From: Sanderia malayensis
Lineage: Eukaryota > Cnidaria > Scyphozoa > Semaeostomeae > Pelagiidae
NCBI GenBank assembly: GCA_013076295.1
Contig: RQOL01000414.1
Location: 29,166 to 93,165 of the forward strand
Length of the DNA stretch: 64,000 bases
Reading direction: 5' to 3'
Part shown: positions 1-9,722 of the stretch, in pieces
Layout: each line of letters starts with the position of its first letter
Numbering within the stretch: position 1 is the first letter of the stretch
Program-made: the position numbers and the translations under genes
The notes under the pieces: model-generated
The model's database searches: none
The model's input: only the letters and a program-made list of their open reading frames with translations
Told to the model about the DNA's origin: nothing

Positions 1-570
1 CCAATCTGACCAAAGGCCATTAGAAAGAAATTTCTGTTATTTTTATGGCATTCCAACACATTGGCTTTCCCTTTCTGAAGAAGCTTGATACAATGTCATC
101 ACCAGAAAAGGCATGTAAGCCAATCAATGCCTTTTGTTGACCTCAAGGAACTGTTTCCGGCAGAGTCTGAAACAGATGATTTCCAAATTTGTTCACTGTT
201 GCTGCCAATTTTGGACTTACGTTTTCTGCTGTTTCCTCATTAGAGCTCAGCGGTTCACTTGTGAGGTCAAAGTCCTCAGCATCAGAGTTGTTTCCCTCCG
301 TTTCCTCATCATTTCCTCATTGCCACTTGCATGACTTGCCTCAGACTGGCTGTCATCCTCCACTCTAGGCCTCTTTTTAGGGGGTATCTCAGATGCAGTT
401 GAATTGTTTATGAACTTGCTAATTTTGTCAGTGAAGGATGCAAATAATTTTGTTTGAGTTACAGCAAATTGGTTCATGAACTGCTCCATGAATTCCTCTT
501 GCTTGTTTTCATGACTTTTAGGCCCACGTGTTTGATCTAAACTTTCTTGTTGATTTCCGTTCTCTTTCAT
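1..570 (-). pseudogene. Decayed fragment of an uncharacterised multicopy protein
   Basis: A minus-strand reading frame opens with Met at 570 and runs 107 codons to 247. It is Gln/Glu-rich at the N terminus, then has a basic patch (PPKKRPRVEDD) and a Ser-rich acidic stretch. The frame then shifts near 300-320. In another frame the protein continues (DAEDFDLTSEPLSS, then VNKFGNHLFQTLPETVP and a stop near 150). After that stop the same strand reads LIGLHAFSGDDIVSSFFRKGK down to the window edge. The motif HAF(S/T)G-D-x-V-S-x-F-x-x-KGK recurs, from memory, in large uncharacterised repeat-encoded proteins of cnidarian and fish genomes. Function is unknown. The frameshift and the internal stop mark this as a relic. 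The window start truncates it. Confidence 0.5.
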
Positions 571-1226
571 TGTGGAGTACCTAGACCTAGGCTATATGAG
601 GCAGAAAAGTATAAATATTATTGTATAAAAGGGGATATACGAAAGAAAGAGTCCGATGTGAAAAATGTAAGTAGATAAATAAATTGTTTGCTTAAGTTTC
701 CAACCTGCGTTCGTCTTCACGCATTGCAGAATGCTTTGTTCGCGCATGCGCTCTCACTTGGCCACTGTGCAGTAGACACAGTGAGAAAGAATGCACTTAA
801 ACCCACTTCCTGAGACAGGTGAGTATTAAATATCAGTAAGTCATTAGTTTACCCTGAGACAGGTGAGTATTAAATATCAATAAGTCATTAGTTTACCCTG
901 AGACAGGTGAGTATTAAATGCAATATGTCAATAGTGAACTTGGCTCTGTATCTTGGCAATTAGAATATGTAAGGAGCACTGACCACAAGAAGAACAAGGC
1001 AATATTTCAATAGTAATAAAGCATTTTATTAAAGGAAACAATATATTAATCTTGTTGATATTTTTAGTCAATGAAGATATAATGAACTTTCAACAGTAAA
1101 CTCTATGTATAAGAAACATGAAGTACATGAAAACATAAACATGAAAACAAATGTTAAACAAGAAGATAGTTACATTATGGGAACTAGCCTACACTACACT
1201 CTTTTCATGCTATTGCATTTTTTCAA
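571..1226. other. Non-coding A+T-rich stretch with one small tandem repeat
   Basis: No gene is supported here. The only structure seen is the 44-bp tandem repeat at 809-935, listed separately. The rest (936-1226) is A+T-rich DNA downstream of the stop codon of the MADF/BESS-type gene, which reads on the minus strand. Confidence 0.5.
809..935. repeat. Tandem repeat, 44-bp period, three copies
   Basis: The unit CCTGAGACAGGTGAGTATTA starts at 809, 853 and 897, an exact 44-bp spacing. The first two units are almost identical. The third diverges after its first 25 bases. Confidence 0.9.
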
Positions 1227-1358
1227 CTAATGCCCTTCCATACTACTTTTGAATGTTGCAGAATCATCTACAGATTTTTCTATAACCTGAAATGATTGGG
1301 AGGTGTGAGGCATTTGTGAGAAAGCATTCCATGCGGATGGATTGGCAGTAGTTGAATA
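1227..1358 (-). pseudogene. C-terminal exon part of the split MADF/BESS-type gene
   Basis: Reading the minus strand leftwards from the transposon border at 1358 gives an open frame (STTANPSAWNAFSQMPHTSQ and onward to SMEGH) ending in a stop at 1227-1229. Its Ser/Pro/Gln-rich composition matches the C-terminal tail of the BESS-type reading frame that is cut at 6255 on the other side of the transposon. I infer that the two were one exon before the ISL2EU element inserted. Taking a TA duplication at face value, the frames join with a 2-base offset, so one TA may have been gained or lost at a border. Confidence 0.6.
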
Positions 1359-1421
1359 GATCGTTTTCACCCACGTGACCATGCGCATAGCAACGGTTGC
1401 TATCCGCCATTACGGTGTTCC
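1359..1421 (+). repeat. Left terminal inverted repeat of the ISL2EU element
   Basis: It starts GATCGTTTTCAC, continues with a CACGTGA block, and ends with CCGCCAT followed by GGTGTTCC. The same three blocks appear in reverse complement at 6193-6254, with variable sequence between them. Confidence 0.85.
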
Positions 1422-1545
1422 AAAACAGAGGCGCATGGCCAGCTGTGCGTTAGTCATATCTTGTTTCTTAGCGTTGACTCGCAATTTTCGTTACTTCTTG
1501 CGTACTGAAAGCTAATTTTTACCAATTTGGAGATAACTTAAAGAG

Positions 1546-3131
1546 ATGGTGCTTTGTTTGTTCGTCAATTGTGGTAGAAAATCGGGAAAACGTAGTAGAA
1601 AGAAAGAGAAGGAGGTTGACGAAAATGGGCCTAACCATGATGATCAGAACGAAGGTTCCTGCCTCAGTTTTTCTAGAGTTCCTGTCATCATTACCAATGA
1701 AGGCGAGGCGATGGAAGAACTGACAAGAGAGAGAAGACGGCGATGGATCTCAGCATTAAGTAGAGATGATTTGACGGAAAAGAAACTGGCAAACGATCGC
1801 GTGTGCAATCTACATTTTGTGTCTGGTAGGGCTGCCAAGAACTGGGATAGGTACAATGTCGACTGGGTGCGACACTGAGACTTGGACACTCTAAGAAGCT
1901 GGGAAAAGATCATGCCCTTGTTGAAGAAAGAGCTGCAAGGGTTGCAAGAAGACGTAAACGTGCAAACGATAGTTGTAAAAATGAAATTGAAGAGAAGAGA
2001 ATGAGGGAAGATGACAGCCTGCGCATTGCCAGAATCTTTGAAATCGAAGATGAACCAATGCCACAAATGGGAAATGAGATGGCATCAAATGAAGCAACAG
2101 ATGTGCAGTTCACTGTTGATCCTGACCAATGCTTTCAGCCAGCAAAAGAAACTCAATTTTGTGATGCTGAAACAAATACTGATGAGCTTAATTATTTGTT
2201 CGAATCCCTAGCCATCAAAACAGAACAATTCACACAAGAGTACTTCATTAATGATGATGCCAAAGTCAAGTTCTACACTGGACTGCCATCATATGACATC
2301 TTGCAGACAACTTTTGATTTTGTAAAGCCTGATGCTGATGGCAAATCATCTGCACTGCAGACCTTTCAGCAGTTTATACTAGTTTTGATGAAATTGAGGT
2401 TAAATGTACCCCATCAGGATCTTGCATACAGATTTGGTATATCGGTGCCAACAGTTTCAAGAATATTCAACAAATGGATGAATATCCTTGATAGAAAATT
2501 AAGTCCAATTATTTCATGGCCTGACAGGGAAGACTTGTGGCGTACTATGCCCAAGTGCTTTCGGTATTCTTTTGGTAAGAAGGTAACAGTGATCATTGAC
2601 TGTTTCGAAGTATTTATTGAAAGACCATCAAATCTGTTGGCAAGGGCACAGACATACTCAAATTACAAGAGCCACAATACAGTTAAAGTGCTAATTGGTA
2701 TTACTCCGCAAGGTACCATAAGTTTTGTATCTGAAGCATGGGGTGGGCGTACTTCAGACAAATTTCTCACAGATAATTGTGGAATTCTTAGACTACTCAA
2801 ACCAGGAGACTTGGTGATGGCAGACAGGGGCTTCACGATCCAAGAAAGCTTAATGTACTATCAAGCAGAATTGGCTATCCCTGCATTTACGAGAGGTAAA
2901 GATCAACTTGACCCCATTGATGTTGAGAAAACTAGGGGTATTGCAAACGTGAGGATACATGTGGAACGAGTGATAGGACTGTTGCGCAGAAAATACACAA
3001 TCCTTCAAAGTACGCTGCCAATTGACTATCTTATTTGTTCAAATGGAAGTCAAAGCCCTCTCATTGACAAAATCATACGAGTGGCAGCTTCTTTAACAAA
3101 TCTTTGCCCTTCAATTGTTCCATTTGAGTAA
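1546..3131 (+). pseudogene. ISL2EU transposase: THAP zinc finger plus DDE_Tnp_4 domain, one frameshift
   Basis: The N-terminal part (from Met 1546) has a THAP-like C2CH pattern: an early Cys (VNCG), a conserved Trp (RRRRWISAL) and a closing Cys-x2-His (CNLHF). A one-base frameshift near 1870 creates a stop at 1876. In the next frame a basic linker ([14 protein letters not shown]) leads into a 376-codon open frame from 2001. That frame has a helix-turn-helix-like segment ([17 protein letters not shown]) and a DDE catalytic core: Asp in VTVIIDCFE (residue 200 of this frame), Asp in VMADRGFT (275) and Glu in [13 protein letters not shown] (322). This is the cut-and-paste enzyme, expected to bind the element ends through THAP. 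All three catalytic residues remain, so a single base change is the main visible defect. It converges with the YqaJ gene, with about 240 bases between the stops. Confidence 0.92.
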
Positions 3132-3369
3132 ATGAAACAGCCAAACTCATTTAATTTTGATCCTCAAGAACTTAGAAAATACTCCATCTGCAAAAGTTTG
3201 CCTTTTTGGCTTAAGTTAGATTTCGTACAATCTGTGTAAGTGCAAGTACTGCCAACTTAGCAACGATATGGCTAATGAGTTAAAATATCTCATCTTGATG
3301 TTTTTCAAAATATATGTTGCTTTAGAACCTTTAATACAAATCAAGTTTTTTAAAATAACAAAACGGTCT

Positions 3370-5088
3370 TCAAATAGTTGGGAACAATTCCATCTTCCCG
3401 GCTTTCAAACATTTAAACAAATGCTGTCTCAATTGGGCCACATCAAATTCAACTGTTTCTGGTGGTATGTAGTTCACTAGACAGGTTGCGAACGCTATCG
3501 CAAAAACACCACAGTCATACCCATTTTCTTGTTGCTGAACTGGAACAACATTTATTCCTTGGTAGATATCTGCTCCAATAAGGTTCTTTATTTGTTCCTC
3601 GATTTCATCTGATACAACATGGCTGTATAGGCTGTCATACAAGCTAACCATCCCTGGTAAACATCCAATTGAGCTTGTGCATACCCAGTGACTGTTTCCA
3701 GTGTGAAGTATTTGGACAAACTCACCTCCAACTATGTCAAAGTTTCTAGATGGTCCTAGGGTTGGCCTCTGAAAGCCCTCAATAGCTTGATTACTGTTTC
3801 TTAGGTAAACATGTACCTGGTGAATAATATCACAGTCAAGCCAACCTTTTGGAGACACAACCAACTCAAAATGCCTTTCACGCAATGTTCCTAATTGTGC
3901 ATACCGCTCTGCTTGCCCAATGGCTTCCTTGGTTATGATGATGTCTCTTGACTCTTCCGCAATCACTGCCAGGCTATCCTTGTTTAAGATAGAACCTTCA
4001 TGTGTACCTGTTTCCACTCCGAAGTGCTGGGACACTCTTCCAATTTTCAACTCTGGTTGACCTTGTGGATTTGCTTTGCACTTGTCACATTGCCAAGTGG
4101 TCTTACTGTTGTTTGGTTTTCTTTTGTAGCCCAAACAGCTGATGTGGAAGAATTTTCCATTTTCACAGAGAGGATTATGGCATTCAATAATTTTATCTTC
4201 AATCTTTGCCTTTTGTTGGCAAATGCAAACACTTTCAAGAGAAAGTGCTTTTGTTGAAGTAATATCTTTTGTTTTGGGCTGTGTTTTTCTTTTGAACTCA
4301 GGTAGCCTTTGACAGTGGGGACAATACCAGTTATTGGAAAAGTGTGCCACTTTAAGACAGGACGGGTGATACAATGAAATTGGACAGTCCACATTCTGAC
4401 ATTTCACTGTACGCTCCCCAGTTTCTTCACCACAAAAACAGACCCTCGTGTCACCTATCTTTGCTTGATTTGACAAGTGACACTTGCGTGTGTACCATCT
4501 ACCAAGAATTTCTGGGAGTACACAATATTGCCAAAACTGAGACAGTCTTGGCAAAACTTTGTCCCAGTGGCATTGGTCAGGGATTATCCTTTCATGGAGG
4601 AAAGCAGACTTTGATGTTGCAAAACCAAAGACAACAAAATCACAAAACGGAAGCTCTGTGGTGAATATCTGCTGTTGTACTTGGTAGAAATATTGGTGGT
4701 TTCTTTTCAGAATCACTTCACCATCTGGATCTTTCATTAAACAGCTGCTGGGTTTTTCCAAGTATCCATCAATATCAATGCCGTCCATACAAAATGGACA
4801 TTTAACTTCCCCACATCCAATTCCACAGCAGTCGCATGATGACAAAAAATCTGGTGTTGCATGAATGAAAGGGCTCCTCTTGTTGATAAACATGCCACAT
4901 TGGATTGCTTTATAATTCACATGTTTCTTCTTCATATCTATCTCAAATAGCTTGATTGCTGCTTTCTCATGTTGACATCCATATTCAGTGGCAGCATTCG
5001 TAAACTTGAAAATTTCTGGGTAACAGATTGACTTTATAAGTGATTGAGATGGCTTGCTGGGATCTGTGTGGCTTGCTGACTTACTCAT
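3370..5088 (-). CDS. YqaJ-like nuclease / double PHD finger / Ulp1-like protease fusion (main open frame)
   Basis: This 572-codon open frame codes for a multidomain protein. Residues 15-200 match a YqaJ/lambda-exonuclease fold: TEYGCQHE (Glu35, Glu41), ATPDF (Asp80), GEVKCPF (Glu94, Lys96) and YFYQVQ. Residues 217-259 form a PHD finger with Cys/His spacing (CFC, CQNVDC, HPSC, CPHC). Residues 288-337 form a second one (CIC, CHNPLC, HISC, CDKC). Residues 415-560 resemble a C48 (Ulp1/SENP) peptidase with the complete set His467 (NSHW), Asp485 (YDSLY), Gln520 and Cys526 (ENGYDCGVFA). The frame reads through upstream of Met5088 (GRIGAS, typical of the YqaJ start), so the true start lies further upstream in the decayed SWIM part. 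A likely role is DNA-end processing and chromatin or SUMO-type contacts during transposition. That role is inferred. Confidence 0.9.
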   Translation of the reverse strand: MSKSASHTDPSKPSQSLIKSICYPEIFKFTNAATEYGCQHEKAAIKLFEIDMKKKHVNYKAIQCGMFINKRSPFIHATPDFLSSCDCCGIGCGEVKCPFCMDGIDIDGYLEKPSSCLMKDPDGEVILKRNHQYFYQVQQQIFTTELPFCDFVVFGFATSKSAFLHERIIPDQCHWDKVLPRLSQFWQYCVLPEILGRWYTRKCHLSNQAKIGDTRVCFCGEETGERTVKCQNVDCPISLYHPSCLKVAHFSNNWYCPHCQRLPEFKRKTQPKTKDITSTKALSLESVCICQQKAKIEDKIIECHNPLCENGKFFHISCLGYKRKPNNSKTTWQCDKCKANPQGQPELKIGRVSQHFGVETGTHEGSILNKDSLAVIAEESRDIIITKEAIGQAERYAQLGTLRERHFELVVSPKGWLDCDIIHQVHVYLRNSNQAIEGFQRPTLGPSRNFDIVGGEFVQILHTGNSHWVCTSSIGCLPGMVSLYDSLYSHVVSDEIEEQIKNLIGADIYQGINVVPVQQQENGYDCGVFAIAFATCLVNYIPPETVEFDVAQLRQHLFKCLKAGKMELFPTI

Positions 5089-6153
5089 AGAAGCACCAAT
5101 CCTTCCAGCTCGGTGATGGAAAAATCCACTGCCCTTTGCCTGGCTCTTTGTATCAAGCTCGATTTGTTTTGCATCTTCATCCGAGATAGTAATATGGATA
5201 TCCGAGCAGGCTTTTATTAGATCATGGTACTCATAGTCAAGGTACTTTTATAAAAAAGATCTGGAATTGTTGCAATGTTACTGGCTTCTCGATATGAATG
5301 AATTGGCATATGGTGGTACAAGACTAAGTGCTGCAGGCTTTACTTTGCATTTACTCAGTGCTTCATAAAAGGATTTCATATCATCCTCACTGAGACAGGG
5401 GTGTCTCCCTTTGCTGAGCTATCAAGTTTTTTATGATTCTCATTCATTCTTCCCGCTGGATCTTGCTCAAAATTGTTGACTGCATGGTCTAAGTCCTTCT
5501 TTAGTTTCTTTGCAGATTTAAAATTAATATCTTTGACAGGAGAATATGAGATTTCCTTCACATAAGAAGGGGAGGATCCAGGTGCATTTTACTTGGGTGC
5601 AGGCTAATTTTCCGTTAAGTCTTGTCCACACTTCAAGATAAAAAAGCATGCTTGCAACGTGAGAACAGCATTTCTCCAAGGCCAGCCATGCAGCCAATAC
5701 AATGTGCAGAAAAGATAGTCCCATCATTCTCTGTAATGATCCAAACTGGCACTGGGGCTGACATTCATCCTTTGAGAATGTCGTACTTTCCCCAGAACGA
5801 CGAATCTTTTTACTGACTATCTTTCCTTGTACGGAGGTGATAAAGCCAGATACCATATGGTTGTATGCCTCCAAGCTCCTGAAAGCCTTGAATTGGTTCT
5901 TTGTGTAATAACTCGTATCAAGTACGAGGTACGATAGCAAGTCGGTGGCTTCTACAGGAGGCAAACATCCTGGATCGAAACTGTTCTCAGGAATCAACAG
6001 CGGATCAACGCCGATATACGCGATTTTTTCCGTGTAACGCTTCAAAACATGGCTCTCCAGCTTTTTGGCATAGTTGGACAACGATACAGTAACCTTTCCT
6101 TTGATTTCGGAGGTCGATATGACCGATGAATCTTTGTAATTATCTTCCGCCAT
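5089..6153 (-). pseudogene. Decayed N-terminal part (SWIM-type zinc finger) of the YqaJ protein
   Basis: From ATG at 6153 the minus strand reads MAEDNYKDSS and continues through FRSLEAYNHMVSGFITSVQG in one frame. A second frame carries GKVRHSQRMNVSPS. The first frame then returns with EKCCSHVASMLFYLE, and a third frame carries SYVKEISYSPVKDINFKSAK. A Cys-x-His finger of the form GLGExCSHVAxxLF, followed by ACTxxxCxW and then KxKK, is the pattern seen upstream of YqaJ domains in cnidarian repeat proteins (recalled, SWIM-like). At least four frameshifts lie between 5290 and 5815. By contrast the downstream 1.7 kb is fully open. Introns could explain some breaks, but I do not see convincing splice pairs. 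Confidence 0.75.
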
Positions 6154-6192
6154 TGCACACATGACACATGGCCTACATTTACAAACAAAAGT

Positions 6193-6254
6193 GGAACACC
6201 AACATGGCGGCAGTCTCGTTTTGAAAATTGACGTGACGTCACGTGAAAACGATC
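6193..6254 (-). repeat. Right terminal inverted repeat of the ISL2EU element
   Basis: It ends GTGAAAACGATC at 6254, the reverse complement of the left terminus, with matching CACGTGA and GGAACACC blocks further in. Confidence 0.85.
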
Positions 6255-7049
6255 TATAGAAGGATGCAGGATGATTTATAGGAGCTTGAGGATTGGACGG
6301 AGATAATGGATGTACAGAGCCAGAGCAATTTAAAGAGGAGCTAGGTTGATGAAAGGGAACAGATTGCTGTAAAGAAACTGATGGAGGGAATCTCAATGAG
6401 CTGTGGCCTTCTGCCTGCATTTCCATTGTAAAAATCACATTATGGATTTGATGCTTTGCAATACGCTGCTCTCTTTCTCCAAGTTTGTGCAATTCTGCAG
6501 ATACCAGCATACCGAAAAGATTGATGTCATCTTTCTTGGGCTCTTCTTGTGAACCTCCAAAAGCCTTCTGCATTGATTTCAATACACGAAGCTCTTCTTT
6601 GTCCAAATCTGGTTTTTTTACCACTTTTGCTGCCCTGTCACTTCTGAAATATCATTTGCACATGGTCTTTTTCCAGTATTCCGCGGTGTTTCCAAGCAGT
6701 TTCCATGCTCCTCATCAAAAAGCTGCTGCTCCATAGTGGCCTCATAAAAATTTCCTTCATTAATATCATTGTTGTCAACAATTGACCCTGAATCCATGGT
6801 AGGAGTTGGACTTGGCATTGCTTTTTCAATGCTCGGTGTTGACAAAATTGTCTTTGTTGCTCGTAGCTTGATATATGGTATCAACCATGCAAGAAATGAA
6901 TAATTTTGGATGTTCTCTTTGGCTTTCTGAACAGCACTGGCCGATGTTCCGGATCTTTTTGTCTTCTTCAAATCGAGCCTTCTTTTACTGAATCTCTTTT
7001 TTGAATTTTCAAAAAGTTGCTTGATTCTTTCACCTATGATTAAAATCAA
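6255..7049 (-). pseudogene. MADF/BESS-type DNA-binding protein gene, interrupted by the ISL2EU element
   Basis: Two overlapping minus-strand frames make one protein, broken by a one-base shift near 6640. The first part (GERIKQLFENSKKRF, then LKKTKRSGTSASAV) looks like the second half of a MADF (Myb/SANT-like) domain. A probable acceptor (ATCATAG) precedes GERIKQL. The second part has a BESS-like segment (DDINLFGMLVSAELHKLG, then RIAKHQIHNVIF), followed by a Ser/Pro/Gln-rich tail that runs into the transposon at 6254 and seems to resume at 1358. MADF/BESS proteins are transcription factors in animals, and related Myb/SANT-like proteins are the accessory proteins of PIF/Harbinger transposons. 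I cannot tell a host gene from a Harbinger accessory gene. Confidence 0.65.
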
Positions 7050-7183
7050 ACAAATGCTACATCATTAAGTACAGTGTGGATTATCTGGCTTGATATCTAT
7101 TCAGAAGAAACAGGGAGAGGCAAACACACAACCAGTGTAGAGCAAAATAAAAATAAAATAAATATAAAACATTTCTTACATAC

Positions 7184-7260
7184 CATTTTCGATATTCCTC
7201 TGTGCAGCAATATTGTTACAAGCATTTTTGTTAATACTTATATCCTTCTAGTATTTTTTC
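7184..7260 (-). pseudogene. Probable upstream exon of the MADF/BESS-type gene
   Basis: The minus strand reads NNIAAQRNIENG directly before a good donor (GTATGTAAG, complement of 7175-7183). Joined to the GERIKQL exon, this gives a plausible MADF core. The 5' edge of the exon is not determined. Confidence 0.35.
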
Positions 7261-7650
7261 GTTTTATCGTAAATACACAGGAATTGTCTAAAGGCTTCAG
7301 ATTCGAAATAGAAAATAGAAATAGAAAATAGAATAGGAAATAGAAATAGAAAATCTGCACTTTCTTCAAATTGCAGATTTTCAATTTTCATTTTTAAATG
7401 GTAAAATTGCAAATCGATAAAATTTACTTTGAATTATTGTACGGTTACATTTACAACTTTGCTTTGAAAAGCGGAAATGACAATAAATTCTCACGATTTC
7501 CTATGAAAATTCCTTAAATTATTTAGAACAAGGAAATTGACAGCAGCGGATTACCATTACCCCGAAATAAGATCTAGAAGTTTTGATGTCATTTCGGGGT
7601 AATCGCACACAGTTTTATCATGAATACAGTTTAAAACACAATTACAGTAA
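7261..7650. other. A-rich simple sequence and a small hairpin
   Basis: Bases 7305-7365 are an imperfect GAAATAGAAAATA run. TTACCCCGAAAT at 7557-7568 pairs with ATTTCGGGGTAA at 7591-7602, a 12-bp hairpin with a 22-base loop. No gene is seen. Confidence 0.5.
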
Positions 7651-8280
7651 AGCCTAGTATCCATATAGTCGTTGAGGGTCGTTGAGGGTCGTTGGCAGTC
7701 TTTATGAGTCGCTGAAAATTAGGATCAGCGATGTGTATCCATATAGTCGTTGAGGGTCTTTGAGGGTCGTTGGCAGTCTTTCGCAGTCGTCGAGAGAATG
7801 TGATAAGAAAGCGCACACAATAACAAAGTGGCGCCAAATTTGTACGTTTGAAACATGGCAGAGGCACACACGGAATTTTTGTTGTTGTTTTTCGCAAATA
7901 TCATGTGTGTAAAAAGACCAAATACTTCTGCCATAAATTCGGACAAACCTAAGGCTCCAAAATTGCTATTTTGTAGCGAGTCAAACATCTCGAAATACCC
8001 CCACGTGGCCTTTGGCATCTTTACTTTGGCAAGAAAACATGTCATATTACCATAATTCAAAGGATTCTCAGTCGTTTTATACGTGTTGACGGTCGTTGAG
8101 GGTCGCTGAGATAGAAACTTTTCTATCTCGACGACCCTCAAAGACCCAGTCGTTTTGGGTTGTTGGAAGGATTAAAATCAATTTTTGACAGGTCTCTGCG
8201 TGATCGTTAATCTTTTCAGCGACTCCCAAAGACTGCCAAAGACCCTCAACGACCCTCAACGACTATATGGATACTAGGCT
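7651..8280. mobile_element. PIF/Harbinger-type MITE with TAA target duplication
   Basis: About 70 bp of terminal inverted repeat begin AGCCTAGTATCCATATAGTC at 7651, and the reverse complement ends at 8280. TAA lies at 7648-7650 and again at 8281-8283, the 3-bp duplication typical of Harbinger elements. The left terminus is partly repeated directly at about 7734-7800. An internal hairpin built from the same GTCGTTGAGGGTCGCTGAGA block lies at 8092-8147. There is no transposase. Confidence 0.9.
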
Positions 8281-8283
8281 TAA

Positions 8284-8882
8284 GTGTCCTCATTACGGAT
8301 TACCACGATTACAGCTAATCGTAATCGGGGTACTCGGGATAAACCTCAAGTGAGTACCAGGCTTAAGGGATGGCTTAATGGACTTGGCAAGAAAGGATGC
8401 AACCAATGAAGGCGGTGGAAATAAAATATTTCAATATTTGAAATACGACTTTCTTGTCATTTATGTCTACAAACCAATCAATATACGCATATTTAGGATT
8501 TTAACTTCAAAGCCCAAATATTATTTCAACTCAGTGAGAGAAAAGCTCCACGGCTACGTCATGACAATACAGTCAACTTTTAAGGTGGTATGGGAAAATA
8601 TGTGCCATTAGATTATGCAAATAAGTTGTTAAATGGGGAAGCAAAACAAGAGGTAAAAAGAAATATGGCATTTTCACAGAAAAACAACAGATCGAGTTGG
8701 AAAATCTTTTAAAAGTAACAGAGGCATAGAACAAAGCTCAGCCCAAGTGCTAAATACTCATCAATTGGAACCCATAAGAAAAACTTACTTGAAAATGAAT
8801 TTTCATTCATGGTCAGTGAATTAAGAGATGACAAATTATACGAAGAAATAGAAGGAGGGGCACATAAAAGCTTTCCTAAGGA
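8284..8882. other. No recognisable gene
   Basis: The stretch holds only short chance frames. A pair of GATTACC / GGTAATC-like words near 8295-8330 suggests another eroded MITE edge, but I could not match both ends. Confidence 0.4.
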
Positions 8883-8949
8883 GGCTATCACATGAGCCCA
8901 TTTGACCGGGCTGGCCCTGTTTGTGGGGCTAAAACCATCACATACTACC

Positions 8950-9722
8950 TAATATATAGATTCTGTGGAGTAACGTGACAAGGGCTCGAAACTACGCTGA
9001 AACAATAGATTTGACGCAAACCAATAGGTTGAACGGCTCAAAACAATGGGACGAAACGCCGAACCGTGTGATCACAAAGGCTTTTTTGTATGTGGATATA
9101 TGACAATGAAATTCACATTGAATGTTTAGTTTATTAATTTAACCAGGGTAATGGATTTTGTTTTTCGATTTTCTCCCAAATTTTTTAATTATTCCACTAA
9201 TTATTCTGCTAATTTTACTATCACGAAAAAACTACCCTTTACCCTGGCCAAAATTCCAAATTCGTGTCGCAAACTCTATTTTCGAACAAATTATTCGCTG
9301 TTCATGTGACCGTTTCTCCTTTTGCTGTAATTTGATTGGATCTGCCGCGACTTCACGTGAACAGTCACACATTTTTCGCTATCATGCAAATTTGCCCTCG
9401 GGTTGAACAGCAGGTACTTTTGGAGAAGACGCGGGTTTTTGTTTTGCACACAAAGGATAACTCGGCACCTTTCAAAGTGTTTTATGACCTGAATTATCTT
9501 TGTAAAGACTTGCTAATTGTTGAAATACCTCTGGAAAATTACAGGAGACAGTTGAGAACACAGGTGATAGCTTTGTTTTGTTTTTTGATTGAAATAGTTG
9601 TAGTTTAGGTGGTAGGCAACCACCATTGTTGCTTCGGCATGCTTGCGATGCTTTGGCCTAATGTAAGCAAGCCCAAATTTTTAATCAACAAATTATGATA
9701 AGGGGTTATCAGGCGAGTGAAG
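8950..9722 (+). repeat. Left copy of an inverted repeat pair (about 0.75 kb)
   Basis: This segment matches the reverse complement of 12896-13640 along its length. Shared landmarks are GATCACAAAGGCTTTTTTGT, TGAATGTTTAGTTT, the CGATTTTC block, GCATGATAG/ATCATGCAAATTTGCC and AACAGCAGGTACTTTTGGAG. The match continues into the SINE-like repeat. Short open frames within it are not conserved as protein between the two copies. Confidence 0.85.

Larger units (their letters stand above)
1359..6254. mobile_element. Complete ISL2EU-type DNA transposon (4.9 kb)
   Basis: Both termini are GATCGTTTTCAC reading inwards, at 1359-1370 and, as the reverse complement, at 6243-6254. Homology continues inwards in patches as far as GGTGTTCC at 1414-1421 and its complement at 6193-6200. 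TA lies immediately outside each end (1357-1358, 6255-6256), consistent with a 2-bp target duplication. Inside are two convergent genes: a THAP/DDE transposase on the plus strand and a YqaJ-nuclease protein on the minus strand. Pairing a THAP-containing DDE transposase with a YqaJ-like protein is the reported layout of the ISL2EU (IS4EU) superfamily. Both genes carry frameshifts, so this copy is probably not autonomous. Confidence 0.88.

Noticed and set aside
1644..2113. Minus-strand ORFs of up to 140 codons
   Set aside because: They are antisense to the THAP/transposase gene and lack any motif.
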